Assembly: GCA_003028315.1 (NCBI GenBank)
Contig: CP028150.1
Location: forward strand, 1,860,001 to 1,924,000
Length of the DNA stretch: 64,000 bases
Origin: Neisseria mucosa
GTDB lineage: Bacteria > Pseudomonadota > Gammaproteobacteria > Burkholderiales > Neisseriaceae
Direction of reading: 5' to 3'
Shown: one piece after another, positions 44,178-51,103 of the stretch
How positions within the stretch are numbered: the first letter of the stretch is position 1
How the letters are laid out: each line of letters starts with the position of its first letter
The notes under the pieces: generated by a model
Database searches by the model: none
Seen by the model: only the letters and a program-made list of their open reading frames with translations
Told to the model about the DNA's origin: nothing
Made by a program: the position numbers and the translations under genes

Positions 44178-44309
44178 GGGATTATCCCTATCCGTTTTCA
44201 GACGGCCTGTGCGTACCGTAAAGAAAGGTCGTCTGAAACCGCTCCTAACTTTTCCCTAAGTCCTGCGTGTTTAAATGTCTATACCGACAACAGACGCAAA
44301 GGGAACGAA

Positions 44310-44654
44310 ATGAAACATTCTCAGTCGCAATATACAAAGCCGTCCAAACCGCTTTTGAAAAAACTGCTGCTTCCTGTCGCCGCTGTTTGCGCCATTTTTC
44401 TTGCAGCAGAAGGTTTCGACCTTTACGAAGACTACGTCCAATACCGCATGGAAACCGACCCGGCGTTCGCGCAACACCACGACCGCGCTTTGTCCATCCT
44501 GCACGGCAGAGGCTACGAAGTCCACGATTCCGACACCGACCTCTATTGGGCAAGACCCGTTTTGGAATTTGAGGCCTACAAAGGCAGCTTGGAATACAAA
44601 ATCGTGATGTCTTATCCCGATTTAAACATTCTCGTAGAACGCGTCGATTTATAA
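44310..44654 (+). CDS. Exported or membrane-anchored small protein, paralogue of the next gene
   Basis: The 114 residues have a basic start, one hydrophobic segment (about 19-35) and a globular domain from about 45 (DPAFAQHHDRALSILHGRGYEVHD, then RPVLEFEAYKG and YPDLNILVERVD). The same domain pattern closes the next gene (DPSF, RRGYQVHEIE, RPVLKAEAFKNG, WPDLRIISERID), so the two are a tandem duplication. The fold may be PepSY-like; this is a guess from pattern only. AAGGGA lies six bases before the ATG. Confidence 0.7.
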   Translation: MKHSQSQYTKPSKPLLKKLLLPVAAVCAIFLAAEGFDLYEDYVQYRMETDPAFAQHHDRALSILHGRGYEVHDSDTDLYWARPVLEFEAYKGSLEYKIVMSYPDLNILVERVDL

Positions 44655-44703
44655 TCCGCTTCCGAATATTCTTTACTTACCCCACGTCCCGAAAGGATAC
44701 GAC

Positions 44704-45153
44704 ATGAAAAAACTCTTACCGGTATTACTCTTAGGCAGCATCGCACTGACCGCTTGTGCCGCCCCTTATCCTTACGACTATTACGATGACGACTATCGTA
44801 CCGACCGCTACGAGCAGCGTTATGACCGTTACGATGACCGCTATGATGATCGTTACAATGACCGCTATGAGCGCGATTACGACCGTAATGACGACTACCG
44901 TTACCGCGACGGCAAGTATTACGATGACGACTACATCGAACACCAAATTTACAGCGATCCGTCCTTCGAGCAAAAACGCGCGCAAGTCATGCGGATACTC
45001 GAACGACGCGGCTACCAAGTTCACGAAATCGAAGCCGACGACCGCCGCGGCCGCCCCGTATTGAAAGCCGAAGCCTTCAAAAACGGACGCGAATACGACA
45101 TCGTTTTCTCATGGCCGGATTTGCGGATTATCAGCGAACGCATCGACTACTGA
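44704..45153 (+). CDS. Lipoprotein with Tyr/Asp/Arg repeats and a C-terminal domain shared with the preceding gene
   Basis: The 149 residues begin with a lipoprotein signal (lipobox LTAC, Cys about 18). Residues 22-75 are a low-complexity stretch of RYDDRYD-type repeats, then the conserved domain (about 80-149) found in the gene 49 bp upstream. AAAGGA precedes the ATG. The repeats are encoded by degenerate 12-15 bp units and could vary in length. Function unknown; a periplasmic location and a charged flexible linker are what the sequence shows. Confidence 0.75.
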   Translation: MKKLLPVLLLGSIALTACAAPYPYDYYDDDYRTDRYEQRYDRYDDRYDDRYNDRYERDYDRNDDYRYRDGKYYDDDYIEHQIYSDPSFEQKRAQVMRILERRGYQVHEIEADDRRGRPVLKAEAFKNGREYDIVFSWPDLRIISERIDY

Positions 45154-45167
45154 TTTGTTCCGCCATA

Positions 45168-45199
45168 CGCCGCAAGGACAAGCTCCGCGCGGCGTTTTT
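45168..45199 (+). terminator. Intrinsic terminator after the lipoprotein gene
   Basis: CGCCGC (45168-45173) pairs with GCGGCG (45189-45194), followed by TTTTT, 15 bp past the stop. An inverted DUS pair follows at once. Confidence 0.7.
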
Positions 45200-45241
45200 C
45201 TTTTCAGACGACCCTTTCCGACAAAGGAGGTCGTCTGAAAA
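45199..45241. terminator. Inverted DUS pair between convergent genes
   Basis: TTTTCAGACGACC and GGTCGTCTGAAAA around a 13-base loop, between the lipoprotein gene and the convergent gene at 45277. Confidence 0.65.
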
Positions 45242-45276
45242 CTTATTTCCCCGCCTTCAATTATTACATCTGTATT

Positions 45277-45822
45277 TTAGTGTACCTTTGGCAGACGGTT
45301 TACGGCAAAGTGCCATTCATCGTCTCCCATAATGCCGAGAAATCCGAAGTCTTGTAGATTCAAGCGATCAGCAAGTTCTGCCCGTAAGTTATCAAACTCC
45401 GCTGGAGGAGGCTTCGGAACACTGCGCCACGTCATCGGGACATCGGAAATTTCTTGCACAATAAGCACAGGATGGCAGACATTTTTCGGAATCAGCGCAA
45501 TCCTCAGGCAAAAGTTAGTTTGTCCACAACGGCAGAATGCAGATGCAACACCTTTAAATTCGCCAAGAGTAAGGGAATATGGTTTTTTACCGACAAAAAT
45601 TTGTCCGTCAGTATGAAAAATGATCGAAATCCCCCTATTCTGACGCCATAAGAAATACAACATCAGAAGCAGTACGATAGCGGACAAAACATAAAACCAG
45701 TTTGGAGGATTGAAAACCGCTAACACAAACAGAAGAATGCTGCCTGCCGCTGCCACAGGGCGAAACAGGGAATGCTTCCGAATTAGGACAAAGGGTTTGT
45801 GCATAAATAATACCGTTCCCAT
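45277..45822 (-). CDS. Membrane protein of unknown function
   Basis: The 181 residues (or 175 if translation starts at the second ATG, 45804) contain two adjacent hydrophobic segments (about 20-37 and 42-60) and a soluble C-terminal part with several Cys (FCRCGQTNFCLR). The layout resembles the unknown membrane protein at 41867-42424: two helices then a small beta-rich domain. Neither start has a convincing ribosome site. No family recognised. Confidence 0.55.
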   Translation of the reverse strand: MGTVLFMHKPFVLIRKHSLFRPVAAAGSILLFVLAVFNPPNWFYVLSAIVLLLMLYFLWRQNRGISIIFHTDGQIFVGKKPYSLTLGEFKGVASAFCRCGQTNFCLRIALIPKNVCHPVLIVQEISDVPMTWRSVPKPPPAEFDNLRAELADRLNLQDFGFLGIMGDDEWHFAVNRLPKVH

Positions 45823-45870
45823 TTACAATTTAACGAAGCATTTCCTGTATCAACCTGTAACCTTCGTACC

Positions 45871-45912
45871 GTTTTCAGACGACCTTTCCGACAAAGAAGG
45901 TCGTCTGAAAAC
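45871..45912. terminator. Inverted DUS pair after the pspA-like gene
   Basis: GTTTTCAGACGACCTT and AAGGTCGTCTGAAAAC around a ten-base loop, directly after the stop at 45913. It nearly duplicates the hairpin at 45199-45241 including the loop TTCCGACAAAG, suggesting the two share an origin. Confidence 0.7.
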
Positions 45913-46575
45913 TTATTTCCCCGCCTTCAGTGCCGCCAATCGTTCGGCAATACGGTTGTTGCGGCTCAAGTCTTCTAACTCCTTCAATTTTGCCAACTGC
46001 GCCGCATCGGTGCTGCTGTGTACTGCGTTCTGACGTCCCATCACGCGGTCGAAAGCGTTGCCGCTTTTTTCGGCATCACGGGCGATGCGGTTGAGGTCGC
46101 TGCCGCCTGCCGCTTTGCCTACACCCGCACTTTGCTGCGCGGCACGCCAGTCTTGCAACTGCTGCTGCATCTCGCGTTTTTTCGCCTGCAAGGCGGCGAT
46201 AAAGCCCTCAAGTTCTTTTTCCTGCGCGGCACAGTCGGCAATGGTGTTTTCCAAAACAGGCAGACGCGCTTCGATGTCCATTTGTTCGGCGATACCCGCC
46301 TCGGCAAGGTCGTCGCGTCCAGCGGCTACGGCGGCTTGCAGGTTGGCATCGATGGCTTCGTGGCGGTTGCTCTCGTCCGCCATTTTCTTGGCGGCAAGGT
46401 GTTTCTGCGCCAACACTTTGCCCAATTCGGCACGCACTTCGTCCACCGCCCACTCGATTTCGCGGATGCTCTCGTTCATGACCGCCTCAGGCGCAAGGTT
46501 CTCCGCCGCATCAATCAGGGCATGAAAACCGCCGCTCACCAGACGGCCCACTCTGCGGGATAGGGTTTCGCTCAT
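45913..46575 (-). CDS. PspA/IM30-family protein
   Basis: The 220 residues are almost wholly helical coiled coil, as in PspA/Vipp1: SRRVGRLVSGGFHALIDAAE at the N terminus (amphipathic helix), EIEWAVDEVRAELGKV, and LEGFIAALQAKKREMQQQL in the middle. Such proteins bind the inner face of the membrane and maintain it under stress. AAAGGAAAA precedes the ATG. It lies 42 bp downstream of the hypothetical gene at 46618 on the same strand, probably co-transcribed. No pspBC-like regulators are adjacent. Confidence 0.82.
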   Translation of the reverse strand: MSETLSRRVGRLVSGGFHALIDAAENLAPEAVMNESIREIEWAVDEVRAELGKVLAQKHLAAKKMADESNRHEAIDANLQAAVAAGRDDLAEAGIAEQMDIEARLPVLENTIADCAAQEKELEGFIAALQAKKREMQQQLQDWRAAQQSAGVGKAAGGSDLNRIARDAEKSGNAFDRVMGRQNAVHSSTDAAQLAKLKELEDLSRNNRIAERLAALKAGK

Positions 46576-46617
46576 TTGGATTTTCCTTTCTTTATAAAAT
46601 CATGAGAAATATTGTGT

Positions 46618-47379
46618 TTAGCGGGCATTTGATTGTGCCAACCAGTCGTAACATTGCTCCCATGACAATGTTTCGTTTTCGTCTTCTTTGCCTTCCAGCA
46701 GGGCTTGTTCTAAAGCTCGTCTGAATCTGGCGCGGGTATCCGGGTGGGCAAACCAAGCCGACAGTCGGGCGGCGAATTGCGTTCTATTCGGACAATGCTC
46801 GGGCAGATAGCAGACTTTGTACCAATCCGGCTCGTCGCTTCCATACGGAATGTCTAAGTACAAATCAACAAAATCGCGTAAAGCTGCCGTTTTATCCGCC
46901 TGTTCCGTCCAAACTGCCAGCAGTTCGTCGACAACATCCAATCCGGCAAATTGAAACATATTCAGCCAAACGACTAAGCAGCCTTCGTAGTGTGGCGCAG
47001 TCAGTTGCGAGTCAAACCAAGCGGCGGCGAAACGTTTTAACCAATCGATTTCTTCTTTTGTCCAGCATTCGGGCAAATCGCAACACAACTTATCGAGCAA
47101 CGTTTCATCAAGCGGTCGGACATCTTCGTCGTTGACCAAAGCCTGCAAAATACGCGGCAGAAAATGTTTCATGTCTAAAGCCGTCGCAGCTCCTTTGTCC
47201 AAAGGCACGCTGCCCAAATACGCCTGCAACATATCGACAGGAATCTCGTGTAACGGATATTCCAACAACGCCTGTTGGAAATCTTCGGGAGAGCAGCTGT
47301 TGCAAGTGCAGATATTCAGCGGGAAGCGCACGCTGTAAGGTGCAAATAATTCATATGCTTCTGCTATCCATTTTTCCAT
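46618..47379 (-). CDS. Hypothetical protein upstream of the PspA-like gene
   Basis: A 253-residue soluble protein rich in Trp, Leu and acidic residues, mostly helical, with a Cys cluster near the N terminus (CTCNSC) and Cys pairs in LCCDLPEC. No signal peptide or membrane segment. I do not recognise a family. The Trp/Asp-rich helical composition resembles some immunity or repeat proteins, but nothing specific supports that. It lies 42 bp upstream of the PspA-like gene on the same strand. Confidence 0.6.
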   Translation of the reverse strand: MEKWIAEAYELFAPYSVRFPLNICTCNSCSPEDFQQALLEYPLHEIPVDMLQAYLGSVPLDKGAATALDMKHFLPRILQALVNDEDVRPLDETLLDKLCCDLPECWTKEEIDWLKRFAAAWFDSQLTAPHYEGCLVVWLNMFQFAGLDVVDELLAVWTEQADKTAALRDFVDLYLDIPYGSDEPDWYKVCYLPEHCPNRTQFAARLSAWFAHPDTRARFRRALEQALLEGKEDENETLSWEQCYDWLAQSNAR

Positions 47380-47460
47380 CTTGTTGCCTTGCCTTTGATG
47401 TTGGACATGGGTGTTCAGGAATGAGAGTGAAGGGGATTTCAGACGACCTCAAACCTTACA

Positions 47461-47751
47461 CTACTTGCTATGCGTGATTTCTTCCAGCCGACCGTTTGCT
47501 CCGATAACGGCGCGGAAATTACCGCCCAGTGCTTTAGGTGGTTTGCCGCTGATAATCCAATGTTCCCCGTCTTTTTTCACCCGATACGGCTTTTGCGCTT
47601 GAGTGGTTTGTTCACCGTAATGCTGCGTCACATAAATTTCGGTCAGCCGCAGGACTTGCTGCTCAGTAACAGGTTGTACGCCGCCGTCCGCGCTCACTGC
47701 CAGAGAGGGATAGATGAACATACAGGTCAGAAGCCAATGATGGATTTTCAT
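47461..47751 (-). CDS. Exported NTF2-fold immunity-like protein
   Basis: The 96 residues begin with a cleavable signal (MKIHHWLLTCMFIYPSLAVS, likely cut after SLAVSA). The rest, with VTEQQVLRLTEIYVTQHYG and the closing WIISGKPPKALGGNFRAVI and GANGRLEEITHSK, resembles the NTF2-fold immunity family (YhhH/YbbC type) associated with polymorphic toxins. No toxin gene is beside it, so it may be an orphan or act on exogenous toxins. The ribosome site is weak. Confidence 0.6.
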   Translation of the reverse strand: MKIHHWLLTCMFIYPSLAVSADGGVQPVTEQQVLRLTEIYVTQHYGEQTTQAQKPYRVKKDGEHWIISGKPPKALGGNFRAVIGANGRLEEITHSK

Positions 47752-47860
47752 TTTTCAGTCAGCCTTCCATTTACGCCTCATGTATTGATATTCTTTAACT
47801 CATTTGGTCTTAATACAAAAGGTTGCTCTCTGCATTTCTCAGCCATTTGTGCCATATCGC

Positions 47861-48625
47861 TTACTCTCCATATTCTGTTGAACGCCAATTGATTTTACAC
47901 ATTTCTTTATCGGAAATTTCCTGATATTCAAGACCTGCCAAACATCTTTTTTCCCAATCTAAACATTCTTGCTTGTTGATAATCAAAAATTTTGGCTCTT
48001 TCCCTGCTAAAACACTTCGACAAGCAATACGGCGACGTTCAGCAAACTGATCATCCACATTCTTATAATGTGGCAAATACATATAGCAGAACTTCTTCTC
48101 GTTCTTTGCCATACATGCCGTCAACGGATCTGCCTTCTCACGCCCTTTCCATCCTGCCTCGCCAGCCATTGCGCTACCTAATACGAATTCCACCTGATGG
48201 TTCGGATAAAACGCCACCGTAATGTCTTCGGGTTTCGTATATTCAGGCAACTGCGCCGTATAACGGTACGTCGTCTCGTCGTCAATCGCACCCGACCCCT
48301 CTTGCCATAAAACGGTATATTTCAGATCCGGATGCCACTTGAGGGGAAGGTTCGCGCAACAATTAATGCCGCCTCCCGCAAGGGCGGTCAGGTTGTCACC
48401 GCCAACAGGATAATAACCGTCCATATCGATGGGGTTATTCGGATTCTCCTTGATTTGAGGATCGGCTTTACCGCCCACGTCATAAAGGCTGAAGGTAACG
48501 CCCCTATCGGCGTTGTAATTGACGCTGCGGACGGAAACAGGGACGCTGCCGGACGGTTTGGGTTCAGCCTGCGTGCAGGCTGACAAAAATAGGGAAAACA
48601 ATAACAAATAGGGGTAGGGTTTCAT
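47861..48625 (-). CDS. DUF3304-like lipoprotein
   Basis: A 254-residue lipoprotein (lipobox LSAC, Cys about 17). The region after it (SVRSVNYNADRGVTFSLYDVGG, then GGGINCCANLPLKWHPDLKY) matches my memory of DUF3304 proteins, common near type VI secretion and toxin-immunity genes. Several more Cys follow in the C-terminal half. The ATG at 48625 has AAGGAA five or six bases upstream; a start 22 codons earlier has none and would hide the signal peptide. It lies 109 bp upstream of the NTF2-fold gene. Confidence 0.65.
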   Translation of the reverse strand: MKPYPYLLLFSLFLSACTQAEPKPSGSVPVSVRSVNYNADRGVTFSLYDVGGKADPQIKENPNNPIDMDGYYPVGGDNLTALAGGGINCCANLPLKWHPDLKYTVLWQEGSGAIDDETTYRYTAQLPEYTKPEDITVAFYPNHQVEFVLGSAMAGEAGWKGREKADPLTACMAKNEKKFCYMYLPHYKNVDDQFAERRRIACRSVLAGKEPKFLIINKQECLDWEKRCLAGLEYQEISDKEMCKINWRSTEYGE

Positions 48626-48752
48626 TAAGTATTCCTTAAAAATGGGAACAGTAGCCTGAAAAGAGATGTCAGACAGCTTCTTGATAATCAAATTTACTCA
48701 TTAAAACCATGTCATCTGTACCCCATATTTCAGTCAGCCTTTCGCTCAAGCT

Positions 48753-49253
48753 TTAAACCTCACCCGCCTGCTGCACAATCTTCGCCAGTTTCAAAGTGTT
48801 TTCAAGCTGTTGTAGTACGGTATCGTCGTATGCCGCGCCTTTGCCGGTTACGGCGAGCTGCAAGATGCTGTCGGTCAGGCGGACGATGCGCCACATCAGT
48901 TCGCGTTCGTATTTTTTCAAACTGTCGAGGTCGGCTTCTTCGGGCAGGTCGGCGGCGAGCGTCGCGCCTAAGTCGGGCAGCTGCTCAAACAAGCGCGCGA
49001 CGATATGCGAATGCGCCCCCGCCTGCTTTTCCGCGTGCAGCACGTCATGTTTCGCCGCTTGGAAAAACTGCTCCTGCGCCGTCAGCGCGGAACCGTAATC
49101 GCGCGTCTGCGTATGCGCCAAACGCGCCTGCTTGAGCAGCTCGCGGATTTTTTCAGACGGCGTATTCGCGCCTTCGATTTTTAATTCTGCAATAAAATCA
49201 GCGTCTTCCTGAGTAATTCTCACGCTAACGGGGATACGGTTTGTCGCATTCAT
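48753..49253 (-). CDS. Protein with N-terminal ribbon-helix-helix-like segment, unknown function
   Basis: The 166 residues start MNATNRIPVSVRITQEDADF, whose beta strand plus two helices (to about 50) look like a ribbon-helix-helix DNA-binding or RHH-like dimerisation unit; the rest is helical (SLKKYERELMWRIVRLTDSI). An upstream in-frame start at 49310 lacks support. The ribosome site is weak. Possibly a regulator or an antitoxin-like protein, but no partner is adjacent. Confidence 0.55.
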   Translation of the reverse strand: MNATNRIPVSVRITQEDADFIAELKIEGANTPSEKIRELLKQARLAHTQTRDYGSALTAQEQFFQAAKHDVLHAEKQAGAHSHIVARLFEQLPDLGATLAADLPEEADLDSLKKYERELMWRIVRLTDSILQLAVTGKGAAYDDTVLQQLENTLKLAKIVQQAGEV

Positions 49254-49496
49254 ATTCGTTTGATTTGTTTTGTATTCATTTGAATACAAATGTACAACAT
49301 GAAATGACAATATGCAATGTTCAAAACAGTTTAATTATGTAAATACCGGCCATCTGAGAAATCATCCCTATCCGCCCCTTGTTTTCAGACGACCCTAACC
49401 CCTTATAAATACAAACAATCGACATATCCAAAGCCATAACAAATGCCGTATAATCAAGCCCCAAGTTTACCCAGCCCTGAAGGTCGTCTGAAAACC

Positions 49497-50939
49497 ATGC
49501 ACTCAACTTACGCTACCGTACAGCGCGATTTGCTAGAAGCCAATCACCTTTCTCCTGAGCTGCTCGCCAAAAGCCTGAGCATCATCGGTGCGCATCACAT
49601 CGATTACGCCGACATCTACTGCCAGCGCACTGCTTTTGAAAGCTGGCATTTGGAAGAGGGTATCGTCAAATCGGGCAGTTTCCAAATCGATCAGGGCGTG
49701 GGCGTACGTGCCGTTTCGGGCGAAAAAACCGCTTTTGCCTATGCGGACAGTTTGTGTATCGATTCGATTAACCGCTCCGCCCAAGCCGTCCGCGTTATCG
49801 GTGCGGCAGGCGGCGAAGCTTCTGTCAAAGTGCCGTCCGCCGCATACGGCAAATCCGTTCATGCGACGCTGAATCCCATTATCGGTCTCGACTCCGCTGC
49901 CAAAGTTGCTTTGTTGAACAAAGTAGAAACGCTTGCCAAAGCCGCCGATCCGCGCATTGTGCAAGTGATGGCGGGGCTGACCTGCGAATACGACATGATT
50001 TACATCGCCCGCCTCGATGGCAGGCACGCCGCCGACATCCGTCCGATGGTGCGCCTGAACGTTACCGTCATCGCCAAACAGGGCGACAGACGTGAACAGG
50101 GCAGCGCGGGCGGCGGCGGTCGCTACGACTTGGCTTATTTTGATGAAACTTTGGTGCGACAGTTTGTCGATTCCGCCGTCAAACAAGCCCTGATTAATCT
50201 CGAATCCCGCCCTGCGCCCGCAGGCGAAATGACCGTTGTCTTGGGCAACGGCTGGCCGGGCGTGTTGCTGCATGAAGCCGTCGGACACGGTTTGGAAGGC
50301 GATTTCAACCGCAAAGAAACCAGCGTCTTTTCAGGCAGAATCGGCGAGCGCGTTGCCGCCAAAGGCGTTACCGTCGTTGACCAAGGAGACATTGCCGACA
50401 GGCGCGGTTCGCTCAATATCGACGACGAAGGCAACGAAACACGCCGCACCGTATTGATTGAAGACGGCATCTTGGTCGGCTATATGCAGGACGAAACCAA
50501 CGCCCGCCTGATGGGTACGCAATCCACCGGCAACGGCCGTCGCGAAAGCTACGCCTCCGCCCCTATGCCGCGCATGACTAATACCTTTATGGAAAACGGC
50601 GGCTACGAACCCGACGAAATCATCGCGTCCATCGATAAAGGCATTTACGCCGTCAATTTCGGCGGCGGACAGGTGGACATCACCAGCGGCAAATTCGTCT
50701 TCAGCGCATCCGAAGCGTGGTGGGTCGAAGGCGGCAAACTGCAATATCCTGTCAAAGGCGCGACCATCATCGGCAACGGGCCTGAAGTGTTGAAACATGT
50801 TTCCATGATAGGTAACGATACTGCGTTGGACAGCGGTGTCGGCGTGTGCGGCAAAGATGGGCAAAGCGTTCCTGTCGGCGTCGGACAACCGACCTTGCGG
50901 ATTGATTCGGGACTGACCGTCGGCGGTAGCGAGATTTAA
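49497..50939 (+). CDS. tldD: Metalloprotease TldD
   Basis: Catalytic subunit of the TldD/TldE(PmbA) protease. It has 480 residues; the zinc motif HEAVGHGLEGD (HEXXXH) is near residue 259, preceded by NGWPGVLLHEA, and GRRESYASAPMPRMTNTFM near 350 is conserved. The start at 49497 (MHSTYATV) follows a DUS directly, with no clear ribosome site; the in-frame codons before it cross the DUS. A perfect TATAAT at 49449-49454 may be its -10 element, with no matching -35. Its partner pmbA is 37 kb to the left. Confidence 0.95.
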   Translation: MHSTYATVQRDLLEANHLSPELLAKSLSIIGAHHIDYADIYCQRTAFESWHLEEGIVKSGSFQIDQGVGVRAVSGEKTAFAYADSLCIDSINRSAQAVRVIGAAGGEASVKVPSAAYGKSVHATLNPIIGLDSAAKVALLNKVETLAKAADPRIVQVMAGLTCEYDMIYIARLDGRHAADIRPMVRLNVTVIAKQGDRREQGSAGGGGRYDLAYFDETLVRQFVDSAVKQALINLESRPAPAGEMTVVLGNGWPGVLLHEAVGHGLEGDFNRKETSVFSGRIGERVAAKGVTVVDQGDIADRRGSLNIDDEGNETRRTVLIEDGILVGYMQDETNARLMGTQSTGNGRRESYASAPMPRMTNTFMENGGYEPDEIIASIDKGIYAVNFGGGQVDITSGKFVFSASEAWWVEGGKLQYPVKGATIIGNGPEVLKHVSMIGNDTALDSGVGVCGKDGQSVPVGVGQPTLRIDSGLTVGGSEI

Positions 50940-50951
50940 GACAATTAAAAA

Positions 50952-50999
50952 TAAAACGTCGTCTGAAAACTGTATTTGGGGTTTTCAGACGACGTTTTG
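50952..50999 (+). terminator. Variant inverted DUS pair, terminator of tldD
   Basis: AAAACGTCGTCTGAAAAC pairs with GTTTTCAGACGACGTTTT. Both arms carry ACGTCG instead of AGGTCG, a compensated pair of changes that keeps the stem while altering the uptake dialect. Confidence 0.75.
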
Positions 51000-51103
51000 T
51001 TTTCAGAAGGTTCAGGACTAAGCTTCATATTCAAAACACAATCTTCGCCTCCGCCCTCCTCTTCCATTGATATAATAATCACTTTTTCAGACGACCTTTC
51101 CCC

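Noticed and set aside
49449..49454. TATAAT upstream of tldD as a full promoter
   Set aside because: The -10 is perfect but no -35 lies 15-19 bp upstream and it is not an extended -10, so it is mentioned with the gene rather than listed.
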